From the IMG/VR virus record IMGVR_UViG_3300046009_004042, positions 1-23,768 of that record: a stretch of 23,768 nucleotides of DNA, one strand, 5' to 3'. Positions 21,106 through 23,768 of the stretch are shown in pieces (within the stretch, counting starts at the first letter, position 1; each line of letters opens with the position of its first letter). This DNA is from a virus. Made by a program: the position numbers and the translations under genes. The notes under the pieces were generated by a model. The model had not been told where the DNA came from and searched no databases. It was given only the letters and a program-made list of their open reading frames with translations.

Positions 21106-21816
21106 ATGCCTAGTAAATATGGATTTGTTTATATTTGGTACGATCGTAAACACAAAAGATATTATATTGGTTGCCATTGGGGATCAGTAGATGACAGGTA
21201 TATATGTTCGTCTCGATGGATGAGAAAAGCATATGCTAGAAGACCTCAAGATTTTAAAAGAAAAATATTAGAAAATAATATTGAAGACCGATCAGCATTA
21301 TATGACCGCGAACAAAAATGGTTAAATATGATTAAACCCGAAGAAAGAAAGATTCGATACTACAATCTTCATCTTTCTTCTAAAAAACCGTGGCATCAAT
21401 ATGATGAACATATTAAAACAGTAGGTCAAAAAATATCTAAAGCCAAAAAAGGTGTAAAGACTGGACCAATGACTGAAGAACGTCGACGTAATATAAGTGA
21501 AGCCAAAAAGAAAGGATTTGCAGATCGAGGAGGAATGACTGACGAGCATAAAAATGCTTTAATAGGAATTAAGAAACCTCAACATACTGAAGAGTGGAAA
21601 AAACAAAATAGTGAAAGAATCAAAGAACAGTGGGCTAATGGCACACGAAAAAAAACATCTAAATCAAAATCAGTATCTATGACAAAAGAAGAACAAGGCA
21701 AATTGTGTTCTAACCAATTAAAATCAAGATGGGCAGATCCAGTGTGGGCAAAAAACCAGCGGGCTAAACTAAAAGAATCGTGGAAAATCAGAAAATCATA
21801 TATAAATAATACATAA
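21106..21816 (+). CDS. GIY-YIG free-standing homing endonuclease (cassette 2)
   Basis: This 236-aa protein is paralogous to the gene at 7059: YGFVYIWYDRKHKRYYIGCHWG (residues 5-26) aligns almost residue for residue, as do the YICSSRWMRKAY, PQDFKRKIL and IRYYN blocks. The catalytic Glu should be in YDREQKW and the Asn in RYYN. The Lys-rich C-terminal part carries NUMOD3-like repeats (GQKISKAKKG, RRNISEAKKKG, HKNALIGIKK). It would promote its own spread into the site after gene 23 in related phages. A 26-base stretch is identical between the two genes (7096-7121 and 21146-21171). A/T-rich codon use contrasts sharply with gene 23. T4 has the GIY-YIG gene segD in the broader 23-uvsW interval (from memory). 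Confidence 0.9.
   Translation: MPSKYGFVYIWYDRKHKRYYIGCHWGSVDDRYICSSRWMRKAYARRPQDFKRKILENNIEDRSALYDREQKWLNMIKPEERKIRYYNLHLSSKKPWHQYDEHIKTVGQKISKAKKGVKTGPMTEERRRNISEAKKKGFADRGGMTDEHKNALIGIKKPQHTEEWKKQNSERIKEQWANGTRKKTSKSKSVSMTKEEQGKLCSNQLKSRWADPVWAKNQRAKLKESWKIRKSYINNT
21801..21808 (+). promoter_or_regulatory. Possible late promoter at the end of endonuclease 2
   Basis: Exact TATAAATA inside the last codons of the endonuclease gene. A transcript from here would meet the terminator about 65 bases later without crossing a gene, so it is either a chance match or the promoter of a short RNA. Confidence 0.3.
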
Positions 21817-21819
21817 AGA

Positions 21820-21836
21820 GTTGGTATAAAACCAAC
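21820..21836 (+). repeat. Hairpin downstream of endonuclease 2
   Basis: GTTGGT (21820-21825), loop ATAAA, ACCAAC (21831-21836). It has no T-tract and sits 11 bases before the strong terminator hairpin, so it may stabilise the RNA 3' end. Confidence 0.5.
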
Positions 21837-21847
21837 CACTAAAACTG

Positions 21848-21878
21848 GAAGGGGAGTCGAAAGGCTCCCCTTCTTTTT
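21848..21878 (+). terminator. Strong intrinsic terminator
   Basis: GAAGGGGAGTC (21848-21858), GAAA tetraloop, GGCTCCCCTTC (21863-21873): eleven pairs including one G-T, followed by five T residues. It ends the gene 23/endonuclease unit. Confidence 0.92.
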
Positions 21879-21891
21879 GGCATGTACAATA

Positions 21892-21899
21892 TATAAATA
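21892..21899 (+). promoter_or_regulatory. Late promoter of the gp3-like gene
   Basis: Exact TATAAATA just after the terminator and 35 bases before the ATG at 21935. Confidence 0.75.
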
Positions 21900-21934
21900 G
21901 TGTGTATAATGGGTATTGCAGCCAAAGGAAAGAT

Positions 21935-22447
21935 ATGACAGCCGTAAATAGTATAAACAAAAACTTTCTGTCACCTCTAGGCTATAAGTTTACTTTGGCA
22001 CGTGCACCAGCGATTAGCTATAATGTACAGAACATTCGTTTTCCTGGAGTACAGATGAGCAACGGCGAGAGTCCTACTCCGTTCGTTCCGATTCCAGTCA
22101 CAGGCAAACTGACTTATAGCCCGCTCGATCTGACGTTTCGAGTGAATGAAGATATGACAGATTATCTCGAGATCTACAACTGGATGGTAGCGCTCGCTTC
22201 TCCAGTAAGTTTCGATGGATATAAGGCTTTACGGAATTCTCAAGTTGGAGGTACATCTACTTTATATTCGGATCTCAACTTACAGATTATGAATAGTAGC
22301 ATGAACTCGAATATTATGATAACTTTTTATGATGCATTTCCAATCAGCATTGGAGATATTGAGTTTAATAGTACAGATACTAGTGTCAATTATATAGAAT
22401 GCAGTGTAGAGTTTAAATATCTAAGGTATGATATCGAAGTTTTATAG
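21935..22447 (+). CDS. 3: Tail completion / tube-like protein (gp3-like)
   Basis: This 170-aa protein lies between 23 and uvsY, where many marine T4-likes carry the gene annotated gp3 (T4 gp3 176 aa, tail completion and sheath stabiliser). The frame opens at GTG 21902, but AAAGGAAAG precedes ATG 21935, and the residues before it are not family-like, so I chose 21935. The body (LSPLGYKFTLARAPAISYNVQNIRFPGVQM, GKLTYSPLDLTFRVNEDMTDYLEIYNWMVALASP, and the closing CSVEFKYLRYDIEVL) has the tail-tube fold pattern also seen in gp19/gp54. It could therefore be another tube-like protein; the symbol rests mainly on gene order. Confidence 0.65.
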   Translation: MTAVNSINKNFLSPLGYKFTLARAPAISYNVQNIRFPGVQMSNGESPTPFVPIPVTGKLTYSPLDLTFRVNEDMTDYLEIYNWMVALASPVSFDGYKALRNSQVGGTSTLYSDLNLQIMNSSMNSNIMITFYDAFPISIGDIEFNSTDTSVNYIECSVEFKYLRYDIEVL

Positions 22448-22456
22448 GATTTAGTT

Positions 22457-22891
22457 ATGAAAATTGATGACATTTATGCAGAATGGGAAAAAGATTCCCA
22501 GATTAATCGCTCTGAGCTCGGCGACGAGGCGCTCAACATTCCAAAGCTTCATCACAAGTATTTTAAGATCTTTACACATGAGCGTCTGCTGCTTCGTAAA
22601 CAAGAAGTCGAACTGAAGCAACTCAAGCTCGAGAAGCTGGAATTCTATACTCTCGGGCCGACAGAAGAGTCTCATGAGAAAGGTTGGCGTTTGCCACCTC
22701 AAGGTAAAATACTCAAATCTGAAGTGAATAACTATATCGAAGCAGACAAGGATATGGTGAATCTATCGCTGAAACTCGGCATTCAGCACGAGAAGATTGA
22801 TCTCCTTGAATCCATCATCAAGTCTCTCACTGCTCGTGGTTTTAATATTAAGGCCGCAATAGAATGGGAAAAGTTCAAGGTAGGTATCTGA
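22457..22891 (+). CDS. uvsY: UvsY recombination mediator
   Basis: This 144-aa protein (T4 UvsY 137 aa) begins MKIDDIYAEWEKDSQINRSELGDEALNIPKLHHKYFKIF, which matches the UvsY N-terminus, followed by a long charged helix (LLLRKQEVELKQLKLEKLEFY) and a C-terminal helix region. UvsY hexamers load the UvsX recombinase on gp32-coated single-stranded DNA during recombination-dependent replication. It starts the recombination part of the window, beside uvsW. Its stop overlaps the next ATG (TGATG). Confidence 0.93.
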   Translation: MKIDDIYAEWEKDSQINRSELGDEALNIPKLHHKYFKIFTHERLLLRKQEVELKQLKLEKLEFYTLGPTEESHEKGWRLPPQGKILKSEVNNYIEADKDMVNLSLKLGIQHEKIDLLESIIKSLTARGFNIKAAIEWEKFKVGI

Positions 22892-23079
22892 TGTATTTTT
22901 ATCAAGCACAATGGTGGGATGATGGCAATCAGTTTGGAAAATTGCGACAAACTCGTGAAGAAGCCATTGCCGATCTGGCTGCTATGGGTTGTCCGGTAGA
23001 CGAACTAGTCGACACTGGTTTACATGTGCCAATGTATGATCCTGGTATGGGATACGGCATTGCAGTCACTAGAGTTTAA
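22891..23079 (+). CDS. 62-aa unknown protein coupled to uvsY
   Basis: The frame is open from ATG 22864, but ATG 22891 overlaps the uvsY stop as TGATG and gives MYFYQAQWWDDGNQFG, so the shorter start is chosen. GGTAGG lies about six bases upstream inside uvsY. The protein has an aromatic-rich start, a short helix (TREEAIADLAAMG) and a Gly/Pro/Tyr-rich end. No family is recognised. The uvsW ATG follows two bases after its stop, so it lies in a tight uvsY-x-uvsW string. Confidence 0.6.
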   Translation: MYFYQAQWWDDGNQFGKLRQTREEAIADLAAMGCPVDELVDTGLHVPMYDPGMGYGIAVTRV

Positions 23080-23081
23080 GA

Positions 23082-23768
23082 ATGGCAGATGTCCACCTAA
23101 AATTTATTAATAGTGTCCACGTCAAAGTGGAAGCAGAACCATCGACTATCATGGAATTGGCAGACGAGTTTACGTTCTATGCAGAGAATTATAAGTTCCA
23201 TCCAAAGTATCGAGCGAGAATGTGGGACGGCAAAATTCGTCTCATCAACAATCTGACTGGATATGTATACTCGGGTTTAGCAAGACATATTAAAAAGTTT
23301 TGCGATGCTCGAAACTATACGTTCTCGTTTGACGAAGAATTGTATTATGATGGAGTATCTGAGCACGAGCTAAGAGAGTTCATAAATACTCTTGGAATTC
23401 CTGAAAAGTATGCCGTTCGAGATTATCAGTTTGATTCAATCTTGAAATGTATTCGATCGAATCGAAGAACATTGGTATCGCCGACTTCTTCTGGTAAATC
23501 TCTCATGATCTACATTCTGATGAGATGGTATCAAAAACATAAGGCTTTGATCATTGTTCCTACGATTGGACTGGTGAATCAGATGGAGAGTGACTTTCGA
23601 GATTATGGATATACAGGCGATATTCACATGTCGACTCAAGGTTTGAGTAAGGCGAATGATATTGAATGTGATATGGTCGTGACGACGTGGCAGTCATTGA
23701 ACAATGGTAAGAATAAGATGCCAAAACCTTGGTATCAACAGTTTGGAGTCGTATTCGGAGATGAATTC
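23082..23768 (+). CDS. uvsW: UvsW recombination helicase, 3' truncated by the window
   Basis: The frame is open from ATG 23082 to the window end, 229 codons (T4 UvsW about 587 aa). The N-terminal domain (FTFYAENYKFHPKYRARMWDGKIRLIN, about 30-56) is the small UvsW-specific domain that recognises branched DNA. A Q-motif-like YAVRDYQFDSI (110-120) precedes Walker A SPTSSGKS (133-140), motif Ia IIVPTIGLVNQM, and the start of the DExx box GDEF at the edge. UvsW is a superfamily 2 helicase that unwinds R-loops and drives branch migration, switching T4 from origin- to recombination-dependent replication. Everything after motif II is outside the window. Confidence 0.95.
   Translation, partial: MADVHLKFINSVHVKVEAEPSTIMELADEFTFYAENYKFHPKYRARMWDGKIRLINNLTGYVYSGLARHIKKFCDARNYTFSFDEELYYDGVSEHELREFINTLGIPEKYAVRDYQFDSILKCIRSNRRTLVSPTSSGKSLMIYILMRWYQKHKALIIVPTIGLVNQMESDFRDYGYTGDIHMSTQGLSKANDIECDMVVTTWQSLNNGKNKMPKPWYQQFGVVFGDEF

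Noticed and set aside
21902-21934. Longer GTG start for the gp3-like gene
   Set aside because: It starts only three bases after the late octamer, so would fall before or at the transcript start; ATG 21935 has a proper ribosome site.
22864-22890. Longer ATG start for the 62-aa gene
   Set aside because: It would overlap uvsY by 28 bases without a ribosome site, whereas ATG 22891 forms a TGATG coupling.
23763-23768. GAATTC at the window end
   Set aside because: A restriction site at the edge is probably chance; it says nothing about biology.

Overview
This window is part of the genome of a T4-like tailed phage (contractile-tailed myovirus). The core virion genes run in the canonical T4 order on the + strand: 13, 14, 15, 16, 17, 18, 19, 20, 67, 68, 21, 22, 23, then a gp3-like tail gene, uvsY and the start of uvsW. 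The moderate A+T content, the reduced gp13, the adjacency of gp3-like/uvsY/uvsW behind 23 and the iron-oxygenase accessory genes resemble exo-T-evens and marine T4-likes (cyanophage, pelagiphage or alphaproteobacterial phage type) rather than enterobacterial T-evens. The host cannot be decided from this stretch.

Layout. Positions 1-440 (+) hold the end of a beta-rich protein and a small thioredoxin-fold-like gene. Positions 472-3997 (-) are a tightly packed accessory operon: three putative 2-oxoglutarate/Fe(II) oxygenases, a YkgJ-type cysteine-cluster protein, a DUF6065-like protein and small unknowns. Positions 4069-5369 (-) are a two-gene unit, a DUF6445-like oxygenase coupled to a glycosyltransferase. 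Positions 5370-5543 are a divergent control region. Positions 5544-10621 hold neck, tail-terminator and terminase genes, interrupted by a GIY-YIG homing endonuclease between 14 and 15. Positions 10722-13903 hold tail sheath and tube. Positions 13960-21042 hold portal, prohead core, protease, scaffold and major capsid, including a strongly enlarged gp68-position protein and an extra 131-aa beta-rich protein. Positions 21106-21816 hold a second, paralogous GIY-YIG endonuclease. Positions 21935-23768 hold the gp3-like gene, uvsY, a 62-aa unknown and a truncated uvsW.

Regulation. T4-type late promoters (TATAAATA) are the dominant signal. Exact octamers lie at 103, 5415, 5517, 7033, 10670, 15601, 19643, 21067, 21801 and 21892 (+) and at 4029 (-), with one-mismatch variants ahead of several other genes. 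Good intrinsic terminators follow gene 19 and the second endonuclease; a hairpin with a T-tract follows gene 23.

Most interesting points: (a) four iron/2OG oxygenase-like proteins plus an Fe/Zn cysteine-cluster protein and a glycosyltransferase in one reverse-strand island, suggesting a hydroxylation/glycosylation modification pathway; (b) both homing endonucleases have a late promoter embedded in the 5' arm of a hairpin whose 3' arm carries the ribosome-binding site, so only transcripts starting at that promoter should be freely translated; (c) the enlarged prohead-core protein with an EF-hand-like loop and four repeats of an acidic DELS..TLGSY motif. No tRNA, rRNA, CRISPR array or insertion sequence was seen, and there is no gene-free stretch over 300 bases.
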